From Burkholderia dolosa (GTDB lineage Bacteria > Pseudomonadota > Gammaproteobacteria > Burkholderiales > Burkholderiaceae), in assembly GCF_902499135.1 (NCBI RefSeq), contig NZ_CABVPR010000001.1, forward strand, positions 124,001-188,000: a stretch of 64,000 bases of DNA. The letters are read 5' to 3'. Within the stretch, counting starts at the first letter, position 1. The number at the start of each line of letters is the position of its first letter. The position numbers were made by a program, and so were the translations under genes. The notes under the pieces were generated by a model, which did no database searches, had not been told where the DNA came from, and worked only from the letters and a program-made list of their open reading frames with translations. Below, in pieces: positions 8,587 through 17,120 of the stretch.

Positions 8587-9819
8587 ATGCGTACCCAGGT
8601 CGCCATCATCGGCGCCGGCCCGGCCGGCCTTCTGCTTTCCCATCTGCTGCGTCTGCAAGGCGTCGATTCGATCCTCGTCGAAGCGCGTTCGCGCGAGTAT
8701 TGCGAGAACCGGATCCGGGCGGGCGTGCTCGAGCAAGGCACGGTCGATACGCTGAACGAAGCCGGGCTCGGCGAGCGCATGCGCCGCGAAGGGCTCGAGC
8801 ATCACGGCATCGAGCTGCTGTTCGACGGCCGGCGCCATCGGATCGATCTGTCCGGGCTGACCGGCGGGCGGGCGATCACCGTCTACAGCCAGCACGAAGT
8901 CGTGCGCGACCTGATCGCGGCCGGCGTCCGGCATAGGCATCCGATGCATTTCGAAGTGACCGACGTCGCGCTGCACGACGTCGACAGCGAGCGGCCGTTC
9001 GTCACGTTCAAGCATGCGGACGGTCGCGCCGAGCGCATCGATTGCGACTACATCGCCGGCTGCGACGGCTTCCACGGCATTGCGCGGCAGACGATTCCGG
9101 CGGACCGGCTAAATACGTTCGAGCGCGTGTACCCGTTCGCGTGGCTCGGGATTCTGGCCGACGCGGTGCCGTCGCTCGACGAGCTCGTCTATGCGCACCA
9201 CGCGAACGGCTTCGCGCTGTTCTCGATGCGTTCGCCGACGGTGACGCGTCTCTATCTGCAGTGCAAGCCGGACGAGGATCTCGCGCAGTGGCCCGACGCG
9301 CGGATCTGGGACGAACTGCATACGCGCTTTTCGAACGACACCGGCTGGACGCCGACCGAGGGCCGGATCACGCAGAAGAGCGTGACGCCGATGCGCAGCT
9401 TCGTGTCGGAGACGATGCAATACGGCCGTCTGTTCCTCGCCGGCGACGCCGCGCACATCGTGCCGCCGACCGGCGCGAAGGGGATGAACCTCGCGGTCGC
9501 CGACGTCCGCGCGCTGTCGCGCGCGCTCGGCGCGCGCTATCGAAGCGGCGACGCGACGCTGCTCGACGCGTATTCGGCGACCTGCCTCGAACGCGTGTGG
9601 CGCGCCGAGCATTTCTCGTACTTCATGACGAACATGCTCCATCCGTCGGCGGACGACACGCCGTTCGTCAACCGGCTGAAACTCGCGGAGCTGAAGTACG
9701 TGACGCGCTCGCGCGCCGCCGCGCAGTCGCTTGCCGAGAACTACGTCGGACTGCCGTTCGACGACGCGACGCCGCCCGATGCGCCCCGCCTTGACAACGC
9801 GCTGTGCGCGACTCTATGA
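8587..9819 (+). CDS. pobA: 4-hydroxybenzoate 3-monooxygenase
   Basis: A 410-residue FAD-dependent hydroxylase converting 4-hydroxybenzoate to protocatechuate with NADPH and oxygen. The FAD dinucleotide-binding motif IIGAGPAGLLLSHLL is at residues 7-21, the DG motif is CDGFHG, and the C-terminal GD motif is GDAAHIVPPTGAKGMNLA. RSREYCENRIRAGVLEQGTVD near residue 37 is diagnostic of PobA. A ribosome binding site (ACAGGAGAC) precedes the ATG. It is the first gene of the protocatechuate block; the last codons overlap the promoter of pcaIJ. Confidence 0.96.
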   Translation: MRTQVAIIGAGPAGLLLSHLLRLQGVDSILVEARSREYCENRIRAGVLEQGTVDTLNEAGLGERMRREGLEHHGIELLFDGRRHRIDLSGLTGGRAITVYSQHEVVRDLIAAGVRHRHPMHFEVTDVALHDVDSERPFVTFKHADGRAERIDCDYIAGCDGFHGIARQTIPADRLNTFERVYPFAWLGILADAVPSLDELVYAHHANGFALFSMRSPTVTRLYLQCKPDEDLAQWPDARIWDELHTRFSNDTGWTPTEGRITQKSVTPMRSFVSETMQYGRLFLAGDAAHIVPPTGAKGMNLAVADVRALSRALGARYRSGDATLLDAYSATCLERVWRAEHFSYFMTNMLHPSADDTPFVNRLKLAELKYVTRSRAAAQSLAENYVGLPFDDATPPDAPRLDNALCATL

Positions 9820-9820
9820 T
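9791..9820 (+). promoter_or_regulatory. Sigma-70 promoter for pcaIJ inside the end of pobA
   Basis: A consensus TTGACA (9791-9796) and TATGAT (9815-9820) are separated by 18 bp; the pobA stop codon lies within the -10 box. The predicted start site near 9827 is immediately followed by the paired operators at 9830-9863. Confidence 0.7.
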
Positions 9821-9829
9821 CGGCCCATC

Positions 9830-9863
9830 GTTCGCTAATCGAATCTAGGTTCGATAGACGAAC
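9830..9863. promoter_or_regulatory. Two PcaR-like operators before pcaI
   Basis: GTTCGCTAATCGAAT (9830-9844) and the perfect inverted repeat GTTCGATAGACGAAC (9849-9863) lie 19 bp apart, directly downstream of the predicted -10 box. Their position would allow an IclR-type regulator to block or recruit polymerase. Confidence 0.62.
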
Positions 9864-9965
9864 AAATGCCGCGGTCGGATCCGGCTGCGGCGCGGCACGC
9901 GACGCATGCGCGTGTCCCCTCGACAGGCCGCGCATCGTTGCCGCGGGTTCGTATCAGGAACAGAC

Positions 9966-10682
9966 ATGGTCAACAAGATTTTCGAATCGCTTCAGTCGGC
10001 GGTCGCCGACGTCCACGACGGCGCGACAATCATGATCGGCGGCTTCGGCACGGCGGGCATGCCGTCCGAACTGATTGACGCGCTGATCGAGCAGGGCGCG
10101 CGCGAGCTGACGATCGTCAACAACAACGCGGGCAACGGCGAGACGGGTCTCGCCGCGCTGCTGAAAGCGAAGCGGGTGCGCAAGATCATCTGCTCGTTTC
10201 CGCGCCAGAGCGATTCGCAGGTGTTCGACGCGCTGTACCGGGCCGGCGAAATCGAGCTGGAGCTCGTGCCGCAGGGCAATCTCGCGGAACGCATCCGCGC
10301 GGCGGGCGCCGGCATCGGCGGCTTCTTCACGCCGACCGGCTACGGCACGAAGCTCGCCGAAGGCAAGGAAACGCGCGTGATCGACGGCAAGCCGTACGTG
10401 TTCGAGACGCCGATCCACGCGGATTTCGCACTCGTGAAGGCATACAAGGGCGACCGCTGGGGCAATCTCGTGTATCGGAAGACGGCGCGCAATTTCGGGC
10501 CGATCATGGCCAGCGCCGCGAAGGTCGCGATCGTCCAGGTGTCGCAGGTCGTGCCGCTCGGCGCGCTGAATCCGGAGCACATCGTGACGCCGGGCATTTT
10601 CGTGCAGCGCATCGTCGAGGTGCCGCAGGCCACGCATGCGGCCGAGCTGGCCGCCGAACGTGCCGCAGCCCACGCCGCCTGA
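9966..10682 (+). CDS. pcaI: 3-oxoadipate CoA-transferase subunit A
   Basis: A 238-residue alpha subunit of the enzyme that moves CoA from succinyl-CoA to 3-oxoadipate. MVNKIFESLQSAVADVHDGATIMIGGFGTAGMP is the family N-terminus with the glycine-rich CoA-binding motif. The ATG at 9966 has an AGGAA ribosome binding site, and the frame upstream of it lacks homology. The gene is followed by pcaJ after 16 bp. It acts with PcaJ in the cytosol at the penultimate step of the 3-oxoadipate pathway. Confidence 0.93.
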   Translation: MVNKIFESLQSAVADVHDGATIMIGGFGTAGMPSELIDALIEQGARELTIVNNNAGNGETGLAALLKAKRVRKIICSFPRQSDSQVFDALYRAGEIELELVPQGNLAERIRAAGAGIGGFFTPTGYGTKLAEGKETRVIDGKPYVFETPIHADFALVKAYKGDRWGNLVYRKTARNFGPIMASAAKVAIVQVSQVVPLGALNPEHIVTPGIFVQRIVEVPQATHAAELAAERAAAHAA

Positions 10683-10698
10683 CCGGAGGAACACCGAC

Positions 10699-11355
10699 AT
10701 GAAACGACTGACCCGCGATGAAATGGCCAAGCGCGTCGCCCAGGACATCCCCGAAGGCGCGTACGTGAATCTCGGCATCGGCGTGCCGACGCTGGTGGCG
10801 AACCACCTCGATCCGACCAAGGAAATCTTCCTGCACAGCGAGAACGGGCTGCTCGGCATGGGCCCGGCGCCGGCGCCCGGTGCGGAAGACGACGAACTGA
10901 TCAACGCCGGCAAGCAGCATGTGACGCTGCTCACGGGCGGCGCGTATTTCCACCACGCGGATTCATTCGCGATGATGCGCGGCGGCCATCTCGACTACTG
11001 CGTGCTCGGCGCGTTCCAGGTGTCCGCAAGCGGCGACCTCGCGAACTGGCACACCGGCGCGCCCGACGCGATTCCGGCCGTCGGCGGCGCGATGGATCTC
11101 GCGATTGGCGCGAAGCAGGTGTTCGTGATGATGGAGCACCTGACGAAGCAGGGCGACAGCAAGATCGTCGCGCAGTGCTCGTATCCGGTCACCGGCGTTC
11201 GGTGCGTGAGCCGCATCTATACCGATCTCGCCGTGCTCGACGTGACGGCGGACGGTCTCGCGGTGCGCGAGATCTTCACCGATCTGTCGTTCGACGAACT
11301 GCAGAAGCTGACCGGCGTGCCGCTGATCGACGCGACGCAAAAGGCGGCCGCCTGA
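10699..11355 (+). CDS. pcaJ: 3-oxoadipate CoA-transferase subunit B
   Basis: A 218-residue beta subunit. The catalytic glutamate that forms the enzyme-CoA thioester lies in the motif SENGLLGMGP (residues about 51-60), and the N-terminus KRLTRDEMAKRVAQDI is typical. A GGAGG ribosome binding site precedes the ATG at 10699. It is translated right after pcaI and before pcaB (86-bp gap), so the transferase and the carboxymuconate steps share a transcript by inference. Confidence 0.93.
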   Translation: MKRLTRDEMAKRVAQDIPEGAYVNLGIGVPTLVANHLDPTKEIFLHSENGLLGMGPAPAPGAEDDELINAGKQHVTLLTGGAYFHHADSFAMMRGGHLDYCVLGAFQVSASGDLANWHTGAPDAIPAVGGAMDLAIGAKQVFVMMEHLTKQGDSKIVAQCSYPVTGVRCVSRIYTDLAVLDVTADGLAVREIFTDLSFDELQKLTGVPLIDATQKAAA

Positions 11356-11441
11356 ACCGGGAGCGGCCGGCGAGCGCGGGTTCGCGCACGCCGGCACGCT
11401 TGGGTGGACAATAGGCGCACGCCGTTTCCCACACAGATGCC

Positions 11442-12815
11442 ATGCTCGAAGACAGCGCCCGCCTGACCTCGCTCATCTGCGGCACCGAGCCGCTCAACCG
11501 GATCTGGTCGCCTCGCGCGACGGTCCAGCGCATGCTCGACGTCGAAGCCGCGCTCGCGCGCGCGCTGGCCGCGCGGCAGGTGATTCCTGCGGCAGCGGTC
11601 GCACCGATCGAACGCGCATGCGACGCCGATCGGCTCGACGCCGATGCGCTCGCGCGCGACGCCGCGCTCGGCGGCAATCTCGCGATTCCGCTCGTCAAGC
11701 AGCTCACCGCGCAAGTGAAGGCCGACGATCCCGAAGCCGCGAAATTCGTGCACTGGGGCGCGACGAGCCAGGACGTCATCGATACCGCGACCGTCCTTCA
11801 GCTGCGCGACACGCTCGACGTGCTCGAACCGTTGCTCGACCAAACCTGTGCGTCGCTCGCCGCGCTCGCGCGCACGCATCGCGCGACGCCGATGATCGGC
11901 CGCACGTGGCTGCAGCAGGCGCTGCCGATCACGCTCGGATTGAAGTTCGCGCAATGGCTCGATGTGCTGCTGCGGCATCGCGCGCGCTTCGCCGAATTGC
12001 GTGCGCGCGCGCTGGTGCTGCAGTTCGGCGGCGCGGCCGGCACGCTCGCGAGCCTGCGCGAGCACGCGAGCGCGGTAACCGACGCACTCGCGGCCGACCT
12101 GAAACTCGCGCGGCCCGCGGTGCCGTGGCACACGCAGCGCGACCGCATCGCGGAAGCGGCGTCGTGCTTCGGGATGCTGGTCGGCACGCTCGGCAAGATC
12201 GCGCGCGACGTGTCGCTGCAGATGCAGACCGAGGTCGGCGAACTCGGCGAGCCGGCCGCCGCCGGCAAGGGCGGTTCGTCGACGATGCCGCACAAGCGCA
12301 ACCCGGTCGGCTGCGCGGCCGTGCTGACCGCCGCCGTGCGCGCGCCGGGCCTCGTCGCGACCGTGTTCGCCGGAATGGTGCAGGAACACGAGCGCGCACT
12401 CGGCGGCTGGCAGGCCGAATGGGACGCGCTGCCCGACCTGGCACGTCTGACCGGCGGCGCGCTCGCGCAGATCGCACAGATCGTCGCGGGGCTCGAAGTC
12501 GATACCGGGCGCCTTGCCGCGAACCTCGACCTCACGCACGGGCTGATTCTCGGCGAAGCGGTGATGCTCGCGCTCGGCGACCGGATCGGCCGGCTCGATG
12601 CGCACCACATCGTCGAGCACGCGTCGAAGGAGGCCGTGCGTACCGGTGCGACGCTGTTCGACGTGCTCGCCGCCGACGCAACCGTCGGCGCGCACCTGTC
12701 GCGCGACGCGCTGGCCCGGCTGCTCGATCCCGCACATTACGTCGGCGAGGCGCGGGCCTACGTCGATGCCGTGCTCGCGCTGCATGCGGGCGCGCAACAA
12801 CCAGGAGAACACTGA
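11442..12815 (+). CDS. pcaB: 3-carboxy-cis,cis-muconate cycloisomerase
   Basis: A 457-residue member of the fumarase/aspartase superfamily that lactonises beta-carboxymuconate. The signature GSSTMPHKRNPVGC (residues about 279-292) is intact, as is the TSQDVIDTA motif near residue 109. Its stop overlaps the pcaD start by one base (TGATG), indicating translational coupling. The order pcaB-pcaD-pcaC matches the order of reactions. Confidence 0.95.
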   Translation: MLEDSARLTSLICGTEPLNRIWSPRATVQRMLDVEAALARALAARQVIPAAAVAPIERACDADRLDADALARDAALGGNLAIPLVKQLTAQVKADDPEAAKFVHWGATSQDVIDTATVLQLRDTLDVLEPLLDQTCASLAALARTHRATPMIGRTWLQQALPITLGLKFAQWLDVLLRHRARFAELRARALVLQFGGAAGTLASLREHASAVTDALAADLKLARPAVPWHTQRDRIAEAASCFGMLVGTLGKIARDVSLQMQTEVGELGEPAAAGKGGSSTMPHKRNPVGCAAVLTAAVRAPGLVATVFAGMVQEHERALGGWQAEWDALPDLARLTGGALAQIAQIVAGLEVDTGRLAANLDLTHGLILGEAVMLALGDRIGRLDAHHIVEHASKEAVRTGATLFDVLAADATVGAHLSRDALARLLDPAHYVGEARAYVDAVLALHAGAQQPGEH

Positions 12816-13600
12816 TGCCTTTCGCCACTGTCAACGGCGTGAAACTGCATTACCGGATCGACCGTGCCGCGCGCGACGACGCGCCGTGGCTCGTCTTCTC
12901 GAACTCGCTCGGCGCCGATCTGCAGATGTGGGCGCCGCAGGTTCGCCCGCTCGCGCAGCACTTCCACATCCTGCGCTACGACACGCGCGGCCACGGCCAT
13001 TCGGACGCGCCGGCCGGTTCGTACACGATCGACCAGCTCGCCGGCGACGTGATCGGCCTGCTCGACCACGTCGACATCGCACGCGCGCATTTTTGCGGCA
13101 TCTCGATGGGCGGCCTGACGGGCGCGGCGCTCGCCGCGCGCTTCCCGTCGCGTATCGGTCGTGCGGTGCTCGCGAACACCGCCGCGAAGATCGGGTCGCC
13201 GGAAGTGTGGGCGCCGCGTGCGCAGAAGGCGCGCACCGAAGGGATGGCCGCGCTCGCAGATGCAGTGCTGCCGCGCTGGTTCACGAACGCGTTCGTCGAG
13301 CGCGAGCCGCGTCTGGTCGACGCGATTCGCGACACCTTCGTGCACACCGACAAGGACGGCTACGCGGCCAACTGCGATGCGCTGAATGCAGCCGATCTGC
13401 GTGAAGAGGTGAAGGGCATTGCGCTGCCGGTGCTCGTCGTGACGGGCACGCACGATCTGTCGACGCCGCCCGACCAGGGCCGCGCGCTCGCGGCGGCGAT
13501 TCCGGGCGCGCGCCACGTCGAATTCGACGCCGCGCACATTTCGAACATCGAGTGCACCGACGGCTTCAACCGCGCGCTGCTCGATTTCCTGACCGCGTGA
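12815..13600 (+). CDS. pcaD: 3-oxoadipate enol-lactonase
   Basis: A 261-residue alpha/beta hydrolase that opens 3-oxoadipate enol-lactone. The nucleophile is Ser97 in GISMGG, with the oxyanion region FSNSLGAD near residues 28-35, the acid in VTGTHDLSTPP and the histidine in FDAAHISN. The start overlaps the pcaB stop and lies 6 bases after an AGGAGA ribosome binding site. The separate lactonase gene (not fused to PcaC, as in PcaL proteins) is followed by pcaC after 9 bp. Confidence 0.95.
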   Translation: MPFATVNGVKLHYRIDRAARDDAPWLVFSNSLGADLQMWAPQVRPLAQHFHILRYDTRGHGHSDAPAGSYTIDQLAGDVIGLLDHVDIARAHFCGISMGGLTGAALAARFPSRIGRAVLANTAAKIGSPEVWAPRAQKARTEGMAALADAVLPRWFTNAFVEREPRLVDAIRDTFVHTDKDGYAANCDALNAADLREEVKGIALPVLVVTGTHDLSTPPDQGRALAAAIPGARHVEFDAAHISNIECTDGFNRALLDFLTA

Positions 13601-13609
13601 GGCGCCGAG

Positions 13610-13996
13610 ATGGACGATCAGCAACGTTATGAAGCCGGGATGAAGGTGCGTCGCGCAGTGCTCGGCGACGCGCACGTCGACCGTTCGCTCGAGAACCGCA
13701 CCGAAGTCACCGACGAATTCCAGAACCTGATCACGCGCTATGCGTGGGGCGAGATCTGGACGCGGGAAGGCTTGCCGCGCCATACGCGCAGCCTGCTGAC
13801 CATCGCGATGATGGTCGCGCTGAACCGCAGCGAGGAGCTCGCGCTGCATCTGCGCGCCGCGCGCAACAACGGCGTGACGCGCGACGAGATCAAGGAAGTG
13901 CTGCTGCAGACGGCGATCTATTGCGGCGTGCCGGCGGCGAATTCCGCGTTCCATCTCGCGGACAAGATCTTCAAGGAACAGGATGCGGCCGGCTAA
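13610..13996 (+). CDS. pcaC: 4-carboxymuconolactone decarboxylase
   Basis: A 128-residue single-domain carboxymuconolactone decarboxylase, the normal length for PcaC. RYEAGMKVRRAVLGDAHVDRSLENRTEVTDEFQNLITRYAWGEIW is the highly conserved N-terminal half, and the AhpD-like HLRAARNNGVTRDEIKEVLLQTAIYCGVPAAN motif follows. It removes CO2 from 4-carboxymuconolactone to give the enol-lactone used by PcaD. A hairpin follows before pcaK. Confidence 0.95.
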   Translation: MDDQQRYEAGMKVRRAVLGDAHVDRSLENRTEVTDEFQNLITRYAWGEIWTREGLPRHTRSLLTIAMMVALNRSEELALHLRAARNNGVTRDEIKEVLLQTAIYCGVPAANSAFHLADKIFKEQDAAG

Positions 13997-14013
13997 GTGA
14001 TGCCAGTGCCGCG

Positions 14014-14043
14014 CGGCCCGCTGTCGATATCGATGGCGGGCCG
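14014..14043 (+). terminator. Hairpin between pcaC and pcaK
   Basis: CGGCCCGC (14014-14021) pairs with GCGGGCCG (14036-14043); the loop itself contains the palindrome TCGATATCGA. No T-tract follows, so it may attenuate or stabilise the upstream transcript rather than terminate it. Confidence 0.4.
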
Positions 14044-14181
14044 TGACGACGAATGCGCGCGCCGGCAACGAATCGGTGCGCGATAACGAAAGGCGCGGCT
14101 TGAACGCCGCGCCGTTTATATCAGCTTTGCATGGGACCCGAGCGCGCGACGCGCGCGTTCCGGTCGACAAGGAGACTCGCG

Positions 14182-15540
14182 ATGAATCGCGCACCGGTGG
14201 TCGATGTACAGACTTTCATCAACGAGCAGCCGTTCGGCGGCTTTCAATGGCTCGTGTTCGTCATGTGTTTCGTGATCGTGCTGCTCGACGGCTTCGATAC
14301 GGCCGCAATCGGCTTTATCGCACCGTCGCTGCTCGGCGAATGGAACCTCACGAAACCCGATCTCGCGCCGGTGCTCAGCGCGGCGCTGTTCGGCCTCGCG
14401 TGCGGTGCGCTCGTGTCGGGGCCGCTGTCCGACCGGCTCGGCCGCCGCGTGATGCTGCTCGGCTCGGTGTTCCTGTTCGGCGCGGCGTGTCTCGGCTCCG
14501 CGTTCTCGACGACGATCGGGCACCTGACGGTCCTGCGCTTCGTGACCGGCGTCGGGCTCGGCGCCGCGATGCCGAACGCGGTCACGATGATGGGCGAGTT
14601 CTGCCCGGACAAGCGGCGCGCGACCGTGATCAATCTGATGTTCTGCGGCTTTCCGCTCGGCGCCGCGTTCGGCGGTTTCCTCGCTGCGTGGATGATTCCG
14701 CATTTCGGTTGGCGCAGCGTGCTGGTGCTCGGCGGCGTGACGCCGCTCGTGCTCGGCGTGCTGCTGTTGCTGAAGATGCCGGAATCGGTGCGCTTCATGG
14801 TCGCGCACGGCCATGCCGTCGACCGGATCCGCGCGACGCTCGCGCGCATCTCGCGCGACGCGCTGAATGCCGGTTCGTTCGCGATGACGGAATCCGCGCC
14901 GGCGACCGGCAGCAAGGGGCTGGGCGTCGTGCTGTCGCGTTCGTACGTCGTCGGCTCGGTGATGCTGTGGCTCGCGTACTTCATGGGGCTCGTGATCTTC
15001 TACGCGTCGATCAACTGGATGCCGATTCTGCTGAAGGATGCCGGCCTGACGCCGAAGAGCGCGACGCTGATTTCTGCGCTGTTCCCGCTCGGCGGCGTCG
15101 GCGCCGTGTTGTGCGGCGTGCTGATGGACCGCTTCAACGCGAATCGCGTGATCGCCGTCTGCTATGCGCTGACGGCGATCAGCGTGTACGCGATCGGGCA
15201 AGCGGCCGGCAACGTCGGGATGCTCGTGCTGGTCGTGTTCGTGGCCGGCGTGCTGATGAATACCGCGCAATCGTCGATGCCGGCGCTCGCCGCCGCGTTC
15301 TATCCGACCGAAGGGCGCGGCACGGGCGTCGCATGGATGCTCGGCGTCGGCCGCTTCGGCGGGATTGCCGGGTCGTTCCTCGTCGCCGAGCTGACGCGCC
15401 GGCACTTTTCGTTCGCGGGCGTGTTCGCGACGATCGCGGTAGCCGGGCTGCTCGCGTGCGTCGCGCTGCTGATCAAGCAGGCTGCGCGGCCGCACGTGAT
15501 TGCGCAGTCTGCGGGCAACGTCGAGCCGATCGGTCATTGA
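14182..15540 (+). CDS. pcaK: Aromatic acid/H+ symporter, PcaK type (MFS)
   Basis: A 452-residue major facilitator of the aromatic acid:proton symporter family with about twelve membrane helices. The DGFDTAAIGFIAPSL motif in helix 1 is the family hallmark, and GPLSDRLGRRVMLL is the MFS loop 2-3 signature. The ATG at 14182 has an AAGGAG ribosome binding site; the longer frame is not supported. As the last gene of the pob-pca block it likely imports 4-hydroxybenzoate or protocatechuate. Confidence 0.9.
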   Translation: MNRAPVVDVQTFINEQPFGGFQWLVFVMCFVIVLLDGFDTAAIGFIAPSLLGEWNLTKPDLAPVLSAALFGLACGALVSGPLSDRLGRRVMLLGSVFLFGAACLGSAFSTTIGHLTVLRFVTGVGLGAAMPNAVTMMGEFCPDKRRATVINLMFCGFPLGAAFGGFLAAWMIPHFGWRSVLVLGGVTPLVLGVLLLLKMPESVRFMVAHGHAVDRIRATLARISRDALNAGSFAMTESAPATGSKGLGVVLSRSYVVGSVMLWLAYFMGLVIFYASINWMPILLKDAGLTPKSATLISALFPLGGVGAVLCGVLMDRFNANRVIAVCYALTAISVYAIGQAAGNVGMLVLVVFVAGVLMNTAQSSMPALAAAFYPTEGRGTGVAWMLGVGRFGGIAGSFLVAELTRRHFSFAGVFATIAVAGLLACVALLIKQAARPHVIAQSAGNVEPIGH

Positions 15541-15642
15541 TTGCACTGCGGCCCGCGCGCGGGGCAGGCCGGCGGCGGATATGCGAAAGCGGGCCGGGCT
15601 GCGCGGATGCGCCGCCCGACGATTCGGCACAGCGCGTGCCGC

Positions 15643-15891
15643 TCATTCTTCCGCGTCGTGCTCCTTGACGAAGTTGCGCAGATACGCGCGCAGCGCGGCT
15701 TCGCGACAGCGATGATCGGCGAGGTTCGCGGCGCCCATGTCTTGCTCGTCGCCGAACAGCGTCGGCGGCGCGCAGTACGTACCCACTTCGATGTCTTCGC
15801 GCAGCACGCGGATGTCGTGGGTGAGCGGGTGATACTCGGCAATCCAGTGCATGCCCTCGATGCGCTCGCCTGCTCTCAGCATTGGCTTCAT
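15643..15891 (-). CDS. Small hypothetical protein
   Basis: An 82-residue soluble protein of unknown function beginning MKPMLRAGERIEGMHWIAEYHPLTHDIRVLREDIEVG. A GGAGA sequence precedes the ATG at 15891. The C-terminus (NLADHRCREAALRAYLRNFVKEHDAEE) is a charged helix. The composition is protein-like compared with overlapping frames. It lies 107 bp downstream of the LysE-family gene on the same strand; no functional link is apparent. Confidence 0.65.
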   Translation of the reverse strand: MKPMLRAGERIEGMHWIAEYHPLTHDIRVLREDIEVGTYCAPPTLFGDEQDMGAANLADHRCREAALRAYLRNFVKEHDAEE

Positions 15892-15998
15892 CGGCAATCT
15901 CCAGACAGCAGCGGCGCAAGCGGCGAAGCGGGTGCGCGCGCCAGTACCGGAAGGGTACGCCTGCATCGGATGAAGCTCAACGGGCACGCGGTGAGCGC

Positions 15999-16616
15999 TT
16001 ACTGCGGCAGCAGGTGAGCGACGAGCGGATACAGCGACAGGATCAGCAGCACGGCCATCGTCACGTTGAAGATGCGCAATGCGCGGCGGTTCGACAGGAA
16101 GCGCCGGAGGCCCAAGCCGAAGGCCGCCCACAGGCTGATGCACGGGAAACCGATCAGCACGAACACGACGGCCATCCATGCGGCGTTGATTCCGTAGTCG
16201 GCGGACAGGCGGATCGTCGTCGCGGCGGTCAGCACCATCATCCACGCCTTCGGATTGACCCACTGGAACGCGGCGGCTTCGACGAACGTCAGCGGCCGCG
16301 GCTTGCCGCCGTGCGCCTTCACTTCGCCGGACGTGCCGATGCGCCATGCGAGGTACAGCAGATACGCGACGCTCGCGATTTCGAGAATCGTATACAGCAG
16401 CGGCACACGCTTGAACGCTTCGCCGAGACCGAAACCGACGCAGAGCATCAGGATCGCGACGCCGATGCTGATGCCGAGCAGATGCGGCACCGTGCGACGG
16501 AAACCGAAGTTGACGCCGGATGCGAGCAGCATCGTGTTGTTCGGGCCGGGCGTGATCGACGTGACGAGCGCGAACAGCATGCCGGCAGGCAGCGCGCTGA
16601 GGGTCAGGAATTCCAT
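15999..16616 (-). CDS. LysE-family translocator
   Basis: A 205-residue membrane exporter of the LysE/RhtB family. MEFLTLSALPAGMLFALVTSITPGPNNTMLLASG contains the conserved TPGPNN motif of the first helix; QWVNPKAWMM is the central Asn-Pro motif. The ATG at 16616 gives the family length; the open frame extends far upstream without homology. Substrate unknown, probably amino acids or homoserine-like compounds. A pair of direct repeats at 16681-16719 lies just upstream in its promoter. Confidence 0.88.
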   Translation of the reverse strand: MEFLTLSALPAGMLFALVTSITPGPNNTMLLASGVNFGFRRTVPHLLGISIGVAILMLCVGFGLGEAFKRVPLLYTILEIASVAYLLYLAWRIGTSGEVKAHGGKPRPLTFVEAAAFQWVNPKAWMMVLTAATTIRLSADYGINAAWMAVVFVLIGFPCISLWAAFGLGLRRFLSNRRALRIFNVTMAVLLILSLYPLVAHLLPQ

Positions 16617-16680
16617 CGCGGGTTCTCCGTTTTCGAAGCAGGGCTGGGATGGAGCCAGTTTAGCGACGGTTTTCTGTACA

Positions 16681-16719
16681 GTACCGGTACGGTTTGTCAG
16701 GCGGGTGCCGGTACGGGTG
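16681..16719. promoter_or_regulatory. Direct repeat in the LysE-family gene promoter
   Basis: GTACCGGTACGG (16681-16692) and GTGCCGGTACGG (16705-16716) differ at one base and are spaced 24 bp apart, about 65-100 bp upstream of the exporter start. Such direct repeats suit a MocR/GntR-type activator, but no such gene is adjacent. Confidence 0.4.
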
Positions 16720-17120
16720 TGGCGGGCTGCGCCGCGTGTACATAGCGCTGTGTTGCAAGCTCCCGGAAAAGACCACCGCGGTTTCCGATATGTGGTCTGT
16801 CGGTGCGAAGCAGCGATCGAGCGACACAGGGCGCGACTTTCCAACGAGCGCTTTTCTGAGAATTTTCGTGTCGAAGGACACGTTTTCCAAGGAGCGTAGC
16901 GGGCGTCGCTTTTAAAAGGCTTGGAAGTAACTGATTTTTCTACGACGTCAAAAACATATTCTTGTGAGTGCCACGACCGGCCCGCGCACCTTCGAACCAG
17001 ACGATCGGATACGCGTGCCGTGCATATCCGCCGGCCGACTATGACGACGCGGCACAAAGGCCCTTTGTCTTGACCGGATCGCCTCGTCGAACGACTGGCC
17101 CAACGGCCGATTAAAACCCG
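16720..17120. other. Intergenic stretch between LysE-family gene and tetR
   Basis: No gene is apparent. An AT-richer section (16850-16975) includes a perfect hairpin, CGTGTC-GAAG-GACACG, at 16867-16882 followed by TTTT on the plus strand; it could be a small terminator or an operator. Confidence 0.4.

Noticed and set aside
11217-12812. 531-codon frame antisense to pcaB/pcaJ
   Set aside because: Mirror frame of real genes with clear family motifs on the plus strand; composition is charged and non-globular.
16867-16882. Hairpin CGTGTC-GAAG-GACACG with TTTT as a terminator
   Set aside because: No plus-strand gene ends nearby and the minus-strand orientation has no T-tract; noted only within the gap description.
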